From the NCBI GenBank assembly GCA_030615025.1, contig JAUXAB010000025.1, forward strand, positions 1 through 44,965: a DNA stretch of 44,965 nucleotides, in the 5' to 3' direction. The stretch is from Phycisphaerae bacterium. Lineage in GTDB: Bacteria; Planctomycetota; Phycisphaerae; Sedimentisphaerales; Anaerobacaceae. Both the position numbers and the translations under genes were made by a program. This document shows, piece by piece, positions 24,806 through 33,553 of this stretch (the stretch's first letter is position 1; every line of letters starts with the position of its first letter). A model generated the notes under the pieces. That model had not been told where the DNA came from and did not search any database. It was given only the letters and a program-made list of their open reading frames with translations.

Positions 24806-25168
24806 GAAAAAACTGCTCTAAGAAGAAGGTACTATGGGTGCACTTCACGTTTGTAGATAAAGATGGCCCTGTAAAGAAGTATTTTCAAGCCTTCCGCAAA
24901 ACACACAAGTTTATATTTAACAAGGACTTATGAACATTATTTTCTTGCGTCCTCCTCCATCTTGGTTATTATGCAGCTGCCGTCTCAACAAATATTTATA
25001 ACCAAAACGAAAAAGATTTTACTATGCAGCATTTTCAAACATCTTTACGTCTCATAACTCGCAGGAGTTGATACACAATTTGCATCTGGAAGGAATAAAA
25101 TCTGTCCCACACCTAACCAAATATCTCAACTCAGTTGCGCCTCAGGCAGACACGAAGTGTCGGTGCCG

Positions 25169-27532
25169 TTAGAACGATTGTTGTTCGGTGCGGGCAATGA
25201 TTTCGTTCTGCAGGTCCCGGCCTACATCTACGAAGTAATCGCTGAAACCGGCTACCCTAATGATCAGGTCGCGATGCTGTTCGGGATTTTGCTGGGCTTT
25301 ACGTAGCATTTCTGCGCCAATGACGTTGAACTGGACGTGATGGCCGTCGAGCTTGAAGTAGGACCTTATCAGATGAGCAAGTTTATCAATACCATCGCCG
25401 GCGAGTACCTGCGGATTGAATTTCATATTCAGCAGGGTTCCTCCGGTGCGGGCGTGATCAATTCTGGCTGCTGACTTGATAACAGCGGTGGGACCCTTGG
25501 CATCGCAGCCCTGACTGGGTGAAATGCCCTCGGAGACTGGCTCGCCGGCTTTTCTGCCGTTGGGCAGTGCGCCCACTACCGAGCCGAAATAAATATGTAC
25601 CGTTGTGGGCAGGAGGTTGACACGATACCTTCCGCCCTTGGTATTGGGACGGCCGTTGAGCAGATCGCAATAAGCGTTAAATACTTCTTCGGTGATACTG
25701 TCTGTGTAATCGTCGTCGTTGCCGTACTTGGGCGTATGATAGAGCAGCGTGTGCTGCAGGCGTTCGTGTCCCTCAAAATTAGCCCGCAATGCCTTTAGCA
25801 ATTCATCTATGGTGACGTTTTGCTGATCAAAAACATGGAATTTGACCGCTGCCAGCGCATCGGTTACCGTACCAATACCGACGCCCTGGATGTAGGTTGG
25901 ATTATACCTTGGGCCGCCGTTGTGGTAATCTAATCCACGTCCGATGCAGTCGTCCATTAGAATTGACATGAACGGGGCCGGCATATAATTGGCAAAGAGC
26001 CGTTCGATGACATTGTTAGATCTGATTTTCAGGTCAATAAAATAGCCGAGTTGTTCCTTATAGGCATCCATTAACTGTTGATAAGAAGTGAATTCGCGGG
26101 CATCGCCGGTTTGAGGGCCAAGCTGCTCGCCCGAGTTGGGGTCGATGCCGTTGTTGCAGGCCAGTTCAAAAATCTTGGACCAATTCATGTAGCCGGTCAG
26201 GGTACAGCTTTCCTTGCCGAACGAGCTGATTGTTACACAGCCGCTGGGACCGCCAGTGCGGGCATCTATCATGCTCTTGCCATCCTGGAGCATTTCCTTG
26301 ATGATGACGTCGGTGTTAAACACCGAAGGCTGACCGAATCCGGTGCGGATGACCTCACAGGCACGCCGAACGAGCCGGTCCGGATTCTTTTTGCTGAGTT
26401 GAATACATGAGCTGGGCTGGGGCAGACGCATCTCTTCGACCACGTCCAATATCATATACGAAATATCGTTGACGGCGTCACTCCCATCGGTTGGTGTTAG
26501 TCCACCGACGTTGATCAGTGCAAAGTCGACATACGTTCCACTTTGTTCTTCGGTGACTCCGACTTTGGGTGGGGCGGGTTGATTGTTAAACTTGATCCAG
26601 AAGCACTGCAACAGCTCTTTGGCCTGTTCGGGCGTTAAGGTTCCTTCCTGCAGGCCCTTTTCATAAAAAGGGAGCAGGTGCTGGTCAAGGCGGCCTGGAT
26701 TGAAGGAGTCCCAGGTATTCAATTCCGTAATCACGGACAGGTGTACGAACCAGTATGACTGCAGTGCTTCCCAAAAATTACGCGGTGCGTTGGCCGGTAC
26801 GTGTGAACAGACCTCAGCTATTTGTTCTAATTCCCTCCGGTGAACGGCATCGGTCTGCCGTTGCGCGAGCTCCAATGCCATGTCTGCGTGCCGCTGAGCA
26901 AAGATGATGACAGCGTCGGCACAAACGTCCATGGCCCGATATTCCTGGTCTTTTTCGTAGGCGCGTGGATCATTGAAATAGTCGAGTTTCTTACGGTTTT
27001 CTGCGATGTCACGCTTGAAGTCCAGCATACCCCTGCGGTAAATCTTATCGTCAAGGATGGCATGGCCGGGAGCACGCTGCTCCATAAACTCGGTGAACAC
27101 TCCCGCGTTGAATGCCTGATGCCACTTCTGGTCCATTGCGCTAAAGAGCTTTTCCCGCATGGTTTTGCCGGACCAGAAGGGGATGATTTTCTCTTTGTAA
27201 ATTCTTCTAACCTCTTCTGTGACGATAAAGGTTGTTCTTTCCCGACTGCTGAGTATGCGCAGGTCCTCCAGGTCATGGCAGCATAACTCCGGGTAAGTCG
27301 GTGTGGCCTTGGGGGCTGGGCCTCGCTCACCCACGATCAGTTCGCCATCGTTGATACAGATGGTTTTGTTCTCCATGAGGTATTTGAACGACAGGGCACG
27401 GCAGACCGGCACAGATTCGCGAGCAGGAATATCACCCTTGTAAAACTCGGTCATCAGTTCCGCCCGCTCGGTGGAGATGTACGGTTTGGTCTCAACACTT
27501 TGTTTACGCAGTTTCGCTACTCTTTCGTTCAT
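25169..27532 (-). CDS. Glycyl radical enzyme, PFL/dehydratase family, unassigned substrate
   Basis: A 787-residue anaerobic radical enzyme. The glycyl loop is intact: RVAGFSDYFVDVGRDLQNEI with the radical Gly at about 762. The thiyl loop reads GGPSGCVTISSFGKESC with catalytic Cys432. Characterised eliminases (CutC, glycerol, propanediol and hydroxyproline dehydratases, isethionate lyase) and hydroxyphenylacetate decarboxylase have Glu two residues after this Cys; here it is Thr434. PFL itself has Cys-Cys. So it is neither PFL nor a standard member of those groups by this residue. The N-terminus (FKYLMENKTICINDGELIVGERGP) is typical of the PFL2-like branch. AGGTGG sits 8 bases before the ATG at 27532; a GTG at 27544 overlaps the activase. 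No microcompartment shell gene is near. Confidence 0.9.
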   Translation of the reverse strand: MNERVAKLRKQSVETKPYISTERAELMTEFYKGDIPARESVPVCRALSFKYLMENKTICINDGELIVGERGPAPKATPTYPELCCHDLEDLRILSSRERTTFIVTEEVRRIYKEKIIPFWSGKTMREKLFSAMDQKWHQAFNAGVFTEFMEQRAPGHAILDDKIYRRGMLDFKRDIAENRKKLDYFNDPRAYEKDQEYRAMDVCADAVIIFAQRHADMALELAQRQTDAVHRRELEQIAEVCSHVPANAPRNFWEALQSYWFVHLSVITELNTWDSFNPGRLDQHLLPFYEKGLQEGTLTPEQAKELLQCFWIKFNNQPAPPKVGVTEEQSGTYVDFALINVGGLTPTDGSDAVNDISYMILDVVEEMRLPQPSSCIQLSKKNPDRLVRRACEVIRTGFGQPSVFNTDVIIKEMLQDGKSMIDARTGGPSGCVTISSFGKESCTLTGYMNWSKIFELACNNGIDPNSGEQLGPQTGDAREFTSYQQLMDAYKEQLGYFIDLKIRSNNVIERLFANYMPAPFMSILMDDCIGRGLDYHNGGPRYNPTYIQGVGIGTVTDALAAVKFHVFDQQNVTIDELLKALRANFEGHERLQHTLLYHTPKYGNDDDYTDSITEEVFNAYCDLLNGRPNTKGGRYRVNLLPTTVHIYFGSVVGALPNGRKAGEPVSEGISPSQGCDAKGPTAVIKSAARIDHARTGGTLLNMKFNPQVLAGDGIDKLAHLIRSYFKLDGHHVQFNVIGAEMLRKAQQNPEQHRDLIIRVAGFSDYFVDVGRDLQNEIIARTEQQSF

Positions 27533-27536
27533 ATCG

Positions 27537-28514
27537 CTAACCACCTATACTAACTTCAAATCCGTAATTGTTAAGATACTCTGCAATCGAGTTCATTTTC
27601 TTATCATCGGGAGTTTTGGTTTGCATGAGTTTGATGCTGGCCGAGAGTCGAACTGATTTCTCCTTTCCGCCACTGTTGTAGGGCAGGATATCTACTTTAC
27701 TAACACGCGACAGAGATGCTGCAAATCTGCGTGTTGCTTCAATGTTTGCCTGGTCGTCATTAAAGCCGGGAATGACCGGGATTCTGATTACGATTTTTTT
27801 GCCCGCCTCCGAGAGGCGTTTAATATTATCCAGTATCAGGTTATTTTCCACGCCGGTAAAACGTTCGTGTATGTCACTGTCCATGTGTTTGAGGTCGCAA
27901 AGAAACAGATCGGTTTTTTCACTGATGCTTTCTACAATCTCCGGCTCTGCGTAGCAACTCGTATCCACAGCCGTGTGTATCTGCTGCGCCTGGCACTGGT
28001 TCAGCAGCGCAAGGAGGAACTCCGGCTGCATCAGCGGTTCGCCTCCGGAGAATGTGACACCACCACCGGACTGGTCGTAAAAAACGACATCTTTTTCAAT
28101 TGCAATCATGACCTCACTAACGGTTATTTCCTGCCCGATGATTTCCCGCGCACCGACCACACAAGCGTCCACGCATTCGCCACACAGGTTGCATTTATTT
28201 GCGTCTATTGAGGGTTGGTCTTCAGTAAACGTAATGGCCTGGCGCATACATACCTCTACGCACTGACCACACCGAATACACCTGCCTCTTCGGAAGCCGA
28301 GTTCCGGATGTCTTTCCCAACTTTCGGGATTTTGGCACCATTGACAATGCAATGGGCAGCCTTTGAAGAACACCGTCGTGCGGATGCCTGGGCCGTCGTG
28401 TATGGCGTACTTCTTGATGTCAAATATGAATCCACGTATCTGCAGTTCGGATTGCTTGGCTCGGGGTACAGAAGAGGTCGGTTCTGAATCAGGGATATTT
28501 AGTATATCTGCCAC
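27537..28514 (-). CDS. Glycyl radical enzyme activase (radical SAM, two extra 4Fe-4S clusters)
   Basis: A 325-residue radical SAM enzyme that abstracts hydrogen from the Gly of its partner. The radical SAM cluster is C-x3-C-x2-C at Cys53/57/60 (KGCPLHCQWCQNPES). Two ferredoxin-like clusters follow: CIRCGQCVEVC (79-89) and CNLCGECVDAC (108-118), as in dehydratase and decarboxylase activases but not PflA. Other motifs are FSGGEPLMQP and IPVIPGFNDD. GTG start with GGAGAG 8 bases upstream. It precedes the enzyme gene by 4 bases, a tight operon, which makes the pairing secure. Confidence 0.93.
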   Translation of the reverse strand: MADILNIPDSEPTSSVPRAKQSELQIRGFIFDIKKYAIHDGPGIRTTVFFKGCPLHCQWCQNPESWERHPELGFRRGRCIRCGQCVEVCMRQAITFTEDQPSIDANKCNLCGECVDACVVGAREIIGQEITVSEVMIAIEKDVVFYDQSGGGVTFSGGEPLMQPEFLLALLNQCQAQQIHTAVDTSCYAEPEIVESISEKTDLFLCDLKHMDSDIHERFTGVENNLILDNIKRLSEAGKKIVIRIPVIPGFNDDQANIEATRRFAASLSRVSKVDILPYNSGGKEKSVRLSASIKLMQTKTPDDKKMNSIAEYLNNYGFEVSIGG

Positions 28515-28607
28515 AATCTATTCTCTCCTCTGTCTTTTTGCTGATAAGTCTACATTTTCCCAATAAACAGGATTAATCTGTGCATGTGCATGAATTTATC
28601 TTTCATT

Positions 28608-28636
28608 AGCATACCAAATCTGCCCTATAAATACAA
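28608..28636 (-). promoter_or_regulatory. Candidate promoter of the glycyl radical operon
   Basis: Minus strand: TTGTAT (28636-28631), a 17-base spacer, TATGCT (28613-28608). Each hexamer has two mismatches. The implied leader is about 85 bases and contains a doubled ATGCAC motif. No operator is recognised. Confidence 0.3.
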
Positions 28637-28823
28637 TAGTATCGACCGTTTGTTCGCGTTGCTTTTGCCCGGAATGGCCGAAGCCGCAAGTTTTACTTTA
28701 GCGAATCTTGCAACTGTTTCTTGATGGAGGGACTTACTCAGCTGCGGGTCGCGCAGATTTTAGAAGCACTCATAAATTCCACTTAAAGATTTTTACCAGA
28801 GGCCCATATCAACAGTGACTTTA

Positions 28824-29115
28824 TTATTTTATCCACGCCAGGTCACTTACCACCATCTTCACGGTAGAATGTTGCTTTGAATTGATGCCGACCATGACTA
28901 CCTTAATGTTCTCCGGATTTAATCGTCCATCCGGCTCTCGCGGTGACGAAGGTTCCCATATTCTGTTGTGGAACATTGCCCTGACTCGCTGTGGTCTCCG
29001 CACACCGGCCTTAAAATTGGTTTCAACCACATAACGCGTGCCGTTTTCCTCTGCTCAAAGTGCGTATCGTTAGGATTATCGCCCCCGGCAAAAATCGCGA
29101 ACACCGTCTCATGCC
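28824..29115 (-). pseudogene. Frameshifted remnant of a secreted or carbohydrate-active protein
   Basis: Two overlapping minus-strand frames join into one protein-like series. The first, from about 29104, reads FAIFAGGDNPNDTHFE. The second, from about 29050 to 28824, reads ENGTRYVVETNFKAG, then a longer stretch ending NPENIKVVMVGINSK and VSDLAWIK. A frameshift near 29050-29060 separates them. The final part (sentence-like NPENIK-V-V-GINS, then a strand ending in a stop) resembles the last strands of a CBM11/CIA30-like jelly-roll, but this is only a resemblance. AAGGAGG lies upstream at about 29124, next to an ATG in a third frame, so more than one frameshift is likely. Confidence 0.42.
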
Positions 29116-29147
29116 CAAATCCTCCTTAACTCGTATTTCGCCTCTTT

Positions 29148-29274
29148 TTCACCGCGGAGAACGCCGAGAGCGCAAAGAAAATATAATATGAAAAAGAAAA
29201 GAATATGAATTCTTGCAAAGTCAGGAATGATCATATTAAAAATCTCCGCGTACTCTGCGACCTCTGCGGTTAAT
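29148..29274. repeat. Inverted pair of CCGCAGAG-type repeats at the acpS end
   Basis: 29148-29180 (ACCGCGGAGAACGCCGAGAG core) and the complement of 29243-29274 (AACCGCAGAGGTCGCAGAG core) are two copies in opposite orientation, about 60 bases apart. This is the ACCGCAGAG-x2-CGCAGAG type of dispersed repeat seen in many bacterial genomes. The acpS stop codon is the TAA at the edge of the second copy. Confidence 0.6.
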
Positions 29275-29671
29275 CCTTTTTACGTTTTACTTCTGCCAGG
29301 GTAACCGCCGATGCGATTGCAAAATTTGCGGTATGCGTGATACTAACGCTTATGTGTTTAATCCCAAGCTTCTCGGCAATTTTCTTAACCGCTCCATCAA
29401 GAGTGACCTCAGGCTGACCCGCAGCATTGTTTATTATCTCAATATCAGTCCAGGCGATTTTGCCGCGCCAGCCTGTCCCCATCAGTTTGAGAATAGCTTC
29501 CTTTGCCGCAAAACGTCCGGCTAATTTCTCTACCCTGTTCTTATTCGCCTCGGCATAGGCCTGTTCGGCGTCAGTAAAAATCCTCTCAACAAAACGCTGG
29601 CCGTGCCGCTTTATCATCTCTTCTATTCGTGGACAATCTACAAGGTCTATACCATGTGCTACAATTTCCAT
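29270..29671 (-). CDS. acpS: Holo-[acyl-carrier-protein] synthase
   Basis: A 133-residue AcpS-type phosphopantetheinyl transferase; it moves 4'-phosphopantetheine from CoA to acyl carrier protein. The metal site is GIDLVDCPRIEEM (Asp9) and RFAAKEAILKLMGTG (Glu58, with Lys57), and the C-terminal strand is ISVSITHTANFAIASAV. The length is usual. It follows the foldase gene by 34 bases on the same strand. The last codons run into a dispersed repeat, so the C-terminal EVKRKKD tail may be a late extension. Confidence 0.94.
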   Translation of the reverse strand: MEIVAHGIDLVDCPRIEEMIKRHGQRFVERIFTDAEQAYAEANKNRVEKLAGRFAAKEAILKLMGTGWRGKIAWTDIEIINNAAGQPEVTLDGAVKKIAEKLGIKHISVSITHTANFAIASAVTLAEVKRKKD

Positions 29672-29705
29672 CCGTCAATCCTATTAGACACAAGACTTTG
29701 GTCTT

Positions 29706-30791
29706 TTATTCGTTGCTCATCTGGTAAATTTTTTGTAGGCAGAACTCTGTAAATTCGCTGCTTAGCTCGAGTGCCGCTTGCTGGCGAAGTTTGGCCTGAA
29801 TCTGGTCGCGAGCTTGCTTCTGGCGGTCAGAATCAATTTTGGCTTTCACCTCTCTTTGTACCTTTTCAAACGGCTCATAGCCCTTCGGGTGTTTCTCTTC
29901 CAGCTTCATTATGAAGATGTGCTCCTGCCGCGGCGTCTCAATCGGCCCTGCAATATCTCCCGGTTCGAGCTTTTCAGCCTCGTCCGCAAGAATACCATAT
30001 TTTAGACTCTCCGGCTGCACCGGCTTGCTATGTGCGGCAAACGATACCCCGGGGTATTCTTTAGCCAGCTCGACGAAATCCTTACCGGCCTTTACTTGTT
30101 GAAGCAGTTTATTAGCCAACTTTCTTGCTTGTTCGAGCCGGTCCTGATTCGGGTCCGCTATCTGTAACTTTGTCGGTTCAATGTCAATCAGTTGAAACTT
30201 TATCGCCGCGAGGATAACGAAGGATTCCTCTTTCATCTGGTTGTAACAGGCCAGCAGTTCGCTGTAAGTGATTGGCCCGGCCCTCGGCAATTGCGATGCC
30301 ACATAAAATCCACTAAGAATCAGCTTTTTTTGGTATTCCTTAAAGCTGGCCCAGTCCAGTCCCTGCTGCTTTAGAGCCTGTTCGGCCTTGATGTAATCGC
30401 CCCCGAAGTCCATAATAAATTTTCTGACCTCGGCCTCTGCCGGCCTTTCCAACGCCTGCTCAATACCTTCCCTGGTATTCTTTTTTGCCTGCTGATAAAG
30501 CAAAACATTTGATACTCTGATTGTAATAATTTCTTCAAGCTGCGGCTCAGCTTGCTGCTTGAAGCGTTCAAAATCGCTGCTTTGCGCAATCGGCCTCAAT
30601 TGTTCCATTGCAGCCATAATTATCTCGTCGCTGGTTATACTCTCACCGCCTACGGTCAGGACAAGACCGCCTGAGGATTCCGCAAGGCCCGTCTTCTGTG
30701 GCAACTTTTCTTCGGTATCATCCGGCTTACCGCCGGCCCCACAACCGTACAAAAAAAGCACTAACACTGTTAAAAAAGCAAACTTACGCAT
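29706..30791 (-). CDS. Peptidyl-prolyl isomerase lipoprotein, PpiC/SurA-like
   Basis: A 361-residue secreted foldase. The N-terminus is a lipoprotein signal (MRKFAFLTVLVLFLYGC, Cys17). Residues 40-210 are a helical chaperone-like region (SurA_N style). Residues 220-320 form a parvulin domain: GKDFVELAKEYPGVSFAA, then LEPGDIAGPIETPRQEHIFIMKL. It most likely helps fold exported or outer-membrane proteins. Next gene is acpS, 34 bases on. The 246-base spacer upstream shows no other gene. Confidence 0.85.
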   Translation of the reverse strand: MRKFAFLTVLVLFLYGCGAGGKPDDTEEKLPQKTGLAESSGGLVLTVGGESITSDEIIMAAMEQLRPIAQSSDFERFKQQAEPQLEEIITIRVSNVLLYQQAKKNTREGIEQALERPAEAEVRKFIMDFGGDYIKAEQALKQQGLDWASFKEYQKKLILSGFYVASQLPRAGPITYSELLACYNQMKEESFVILAAIKFQLIDIEPTKLQIADPNQDRLEQARKLANKLLQQVKAGKDFVELAKEYPGVSFAAHSKPVQPESLKYGILADEAEKLEPGDIAGPIETPRQEHIFIMKLEEKHPKGYEPFEKVQREVKAKIDSDRQKQARDQIQAKLRQQAALELSSEFTEFCLQKIYQMSNE

Positions 30792-31037
30792 AGCCTAATC
30801 TCCGACTACCAGCTCAAAACTAAACAGTCTCGGTGTTCTCTGTGCTGATAATAAGCTCTTAGGCCGAAAATTACAATATAATCCGCAGAAAAGCCTTGAG
30901 TGAGATTGTTTAAGGTGAGAAGTTTTTTGGATTCAAGGCGATGTAACGGTTTTCTCGGTCTGTAAAAACGGAAAAAGTCGCGGCAAGCTGTTTATTTTAA
31001 GGGGCTTATATGGCTTATAGCCTTCTGCGATAAAGCT

Positions 31038-31943
31038 TTAGCCTCTTTTTCTTATCAAAAGCGCTGCGCCAAGGCCAAGAAGCAAAAGCGTCGTCGGCTC
31101 GGGCACAGCAAGATAGGTGAATGTACCCACAGCAAACTGCGGATTATCTGCCGTGTAAAACCTTTCTTCGTATGTGTTAACCCATGACCACAGACTGCAA
31201 TCACCAAGTGCTAATACCCTGCCTTGGCCATATTGAGCTACCACGGCTATGGTTTTTCCGGTCCCCTCCTGCCAGGCTACGGGTGAAGCCGGCGCGGTAA
31301 CAGACAATTCCGCTGCCGCGACCATGAATATCTCGTCGACACCGTCAAAAATAGGATGGACCGCGAGAGCTGAGGTATAAATTTCGAAAGGAGGGGGCAA
31401 ATCAGAAAAGCCCAATGTAATACCAAATTCGGATGCTACAGGTTGGATATTGCCATTAGGTGCAGACTGGCGGTCTCCCAGAATAAGTAGACCGCCGCCA
31501 TCGTCAACAAAATCCACTATACGCTGAACCTCAGTGGATGTGTAGCTGCTATCATAAGCGCTGGTCAAGCAGACAACTACAACATCGTATCCGGCGGGGT
31601 CATCGCTAAGAAATCCTTGAGAGGTAGTATCTACGGTAAAGTTATAATTGCTCAGGTGTTCGGCCAGCGTCTGATAGTATCCGTATTGACTCGGCTGGTA
31701 GCCATCGCCGCCAAATGTGCTTGAGACATAAACCCCATGAGAAGTGTCCCACAAAACAGTATAGGAAAGCACGGCTGAAGGTGTAAGCAAAACAGATAAA
31801 ATTAAAATGGCCCCCATTTGTACTAATTTGCTGGCCTGAATTACTCCGCTTTTTCGAAAAGGTGGGGTGATTTTACGGCCCAGAAATTGCGCAGACGTTT
31901 CACTACAAGGGATTTGCCCCCGATTGTGATGACTGAACGCCAT
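31038..31943 (-). CDS. PEP-CTERM protein with GATase-like (DUF4350/ThuA-like) fold
   Basis: A 301-residue exported protein. The mature part starts near SYTVLWDTSHGVYVSSTFGG and contains YDVVVVCLTSAYDSSYTSTEVQRI, DDGGGLLILGDRQSAP and AVVAQYGQGRVLALGDCSLW. This order is that of glutamine-amidotransferase-like DUF4350 or GIFT domains, which lack the catalytic Cys. The C-terminus is a PEP-CTERM anchor (VPEPTTLLLLGLG, then LLIRKRG). I start at the ATG at 31943, which has GGGAG about 10 bases upstream; it gives a long basic n-region before the signal helix (GAILILSVLLTPSAV). An in-frame ATG at 31817 would give a short signal peptide. A good promoter lies upstream. Confidence 0.82.
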   Translation of the reverse strand: MAFSHHNRGQIPCSETSAQFLGRKITPPFRKSGVIQASKLVQMGAILILSVLLTPSAVLSYTVLWDTSHGVYVSSTFGGDGYQPSQYGYYQTLAEHLSNYNFTVDTTSQGFLSDDPAGYDVVVVCLTSAYDSSYTSTEVQRIVDFVDDGGGLLILGDRQSAPNGNIQPVASEFGITLGFSDLPPPFEIYTSALAVHPIFDGVDEIFMVAAAELSVTAPASPVAWQEGTGKTIAVVAQYGQGRVLALGDCSLWSWVNTYEERFYTADNPQFAVGTFTYLAVPEPTTLLLLGLGAALLIRKRG

Positions 31944-32257
31944 ATAACCCTACTCCCTTCTGTAAAATCCGAAAGGTACGCGGAGCAGAACTGCAGCGAT
32001 TACAACATTGCCCGAGCCCGCCTAACTAAAACTAAATTATGCCACTACTGATACAGACAAAGCGTAATCCTCACCTTATAAGTTTTTTCCCACTAACAAA
32101 TTTTCATCATAACACTTTTTTGCTCCATAGTCAAGAATTTTGCAGGAGGGTTTCACTTGCGGGCGATGGCTGGCTTCTCCACTCACAAAGTGCAGCCACA
32201 GTTTCTAATCTCTAATTGAATCTAACTGCTTAAAACCAAAAGACTTATGAAAATATA
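31944..32257. other. Intergenic region upstream of the PEP-CTERM gene
   Basis: 314 bases without a gene. It contains the promoter at 32106-32134 and a leader of about 155 bases with no clear stem. The downstream end of the protease gene is at 32258; no terminator is apparent for it. Confidence 0.5.
32106..32134 (-). promoter_or_regulatory. Sigma-70 promoter of the DUF4350/PEP-CTERM gene
   Basis: Minus strand: TTGACT (32134-32129), a 17-base spacer and TATGAT (32111-32106). Only one mismatch in each hexamer makes it the best promoter match in the window. Start predicted near 32099. Confidence 0.62.
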
Positions 32258-33439
32258 TCATATCTTCTTTTTGAGGAGAAAGGATACCTCTTTTACATCA
32301 TCACCATGCTTAATTATCATCATGATTTTGCGTCTGTCTCCGGACATTAGAAGCCGCCTGAGCTCCCACATGTCGTATGTATTTGCATCTTTGTCGTCGA
32401 TCTTGAGGATGACATCGTTAGCCCTGATACCTGCTTTCTGTGCCGGGCTGCCCTCATCAACTGAGTAAACTACGGTCTTGTTTGAAATGCGAAGAAGGTG
32501 TAAGCCGCTCATATCCTTTTCGTCAACCTTCTTGAACTCTTTGCCTTTTTTGAGATAAATCCTGCTATTGGGGAAATCGAAGGTGACTATATGGCGAGAC
32601 AAGAATGACAGTCCCAAATAAGACCAATTGCCTTCACCGAAGATGAGGTCCTCGTACTCAAATGAACCAATAGAAAGATTGCCTATACGGGCTTCTCTGC
32701 TTCGTACGATGCCGGAAGCTGTAGCGGATAATGCTTCGGATGTTTTGATTTCTTTTTTGGAGAGGATTTCTTCAAATATCTTACTGTCTAAAGAGCCTGT
32801 AGTATTACAACCAGTATCAATCACAAAGTCCACTTTGGTACCATCGAGGATATGCCCTGTAATCCGTGGCCAACCGAGTGAACCATAGTTGATTGCTAAC
32901 TCCCAATAGGAATGTTGCCCCTCTGCCGGCTGAAAGAGTAAAAGTGTGCCCTTATCAAAATCTATTTGGACTGCATATTCCTTTAAGAAATTCATCCCTA
33001 TAAACCCACTGATCTTTTTCCCAACAACTAAACTCAACATCTTGAGATCGATGCAAGTTACTTCACCACAATCCTGCAGATTGAGAGGGCCAAGAAAGGC
33101 TTCAGGAGCGTCAAACACTTCAGCCGTAATCGGGTTTCCTAATGTTATCATTCTTTCAATTCTTTTTGCATCTCCCAACTCATGCTTTAATGAAGTATCA
33201 AACGCCGTGTGAGAACTGCCGGTGTCAAGAAAAAACAAATATTCTTTATCCTTGAACCTGACGGGAAGAAGTATCGGGTCCCCACCTTTTGCAATTTCGA
33301 ATTCAGCTAAAACCTTTTGCTCGGCAGGCCCATTAGAGGTGCTCTTAGGCTCTTCCGCACAGCTACCGGCGAGAAGCAAAACGAATAAAGACAGGACCAA
33401 AACTACTTTGAGCGATATGTAATATTTTTCCTTGCTCAT
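32258..33439 (-). CDS. Bilobed aspartyl protease-like lipoprotein with PDZ domain
   Basis: A 393-residue exported protein. Its N-terminal helix ends LLLAGSC, a possible lipobox (Cys27). Two retropepsin-like lobes follow, each with a catalytic motif: FFLDTGSSHT (Asp72) and FVIDTGCNTT (Asp208). Both have the second signature, FIGMNFLKEYAVQIDF and YLGLSFLSRHIVTFDF. Residues 305-393 are a PDZ domain (VYSVDEGSPAQKAGIRANDVILKI). So one chain should form both halves of an active site, as in pepsin-type enzymes, with a peptide-binding PDZ. Periplasmic protease is the likely role; substrates are unknown. The ATG lacks a ribosome site. Confidence 0.86.
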   Translation of the reverse strand: MSKEKYYISLKVVLVLSLFVLLLAGSCAEEPKSTSNGPAEQKVLAEFEIAKGGDPILLPVRFKDKEYLFFLDTGSSHTAFDTSLKHELGDAKRIERMITLGNPITAEVFDAPEAFLGPLNLQDCGEVTCIDLKMLSLVVGKKISGFIGMNFLKEYAVQIDFDKGTLLLFQPAEGQHSYWELAINYGSLGWPRITGHILDGTKVDFVIDTGCNTTGSLDSKIFEEILSKKEIKTSEALSATASGIVRSREARIGNLSIGSFEYEDLIFGEGNWSYLGLSFLSRHIVTFDFPNSRIYLKKGKEFKKVDEKDMSGLHLLRISNKTVVYSVDEGSPAQKAGIRANDVILKIDDKDANTYDMWELRRLLMSGDRRKIMMIIKHGDDVKEVSFLLKKKI

Positions 33440-33553
33440 TTCAAATCGAACCCTAATTTTTTGCTACGTGCTATATGGCATCCGGTAAAGAGGCACTAAA
33501 AATTTTTCGCAAAACGTTTATTAGCACTTTCGGCTCAACACAATTTTTATCAT

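Larger units (their letters stand above)
24593..25168. other. Intergenic region between the GRE operon and the exopolysaccharide operon
   Basis: 576 bases: a promoter and structured leader of the export gene on the right-to-left strand (listed separately), then 24806-25140, where I see nothing coding. Next to the GRE stop codon lies a GACAC-GAA-GTGTC hairpin (25149-25161) without a T-run. The GRE stop sits in TGCCGTTAGAACG, which resembles the CCCGTTAGAAG repeat core; this may be coincidence. Confidence 0.45.
28515..29269. other. Long non-coding and decayed region upstream of the activase
   Basis: 755 bases without an intact gene. The part next to the activase (28515-28823) has a promoter candidate and a 44-codon minus-strand open stretch with no start codon (28625-28759). 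The middle holds a frameshifted gene remnant. The right end holds a pair of inverted repeats next to acpS. Confidence 0.5.

Noticed and set aside
25149..25161. GACAC-GAA-GTGTC hairpin after the glycyl radical gene as a terminator
   Set aside because: Short stem and no T-run on the transcribed strand.
26827..27330. Long ORFs on both strands within the glycyl radical gene
   Set aside because: Shadows produced by codon bias; the enzyme frame is intact and conserved.
25169..28514. Bacterial microcompartment locus
   Set aside because: No shell protein, aldehyde dehydrogenase or alcohol dehydrogenase gene lies in the window.
28625..28759. 44-codon minus-strand open stretch upstream of the activase
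   Set aside because: No start codon, no ribosome site, no recognised family; most likely chance or decayed DNA.
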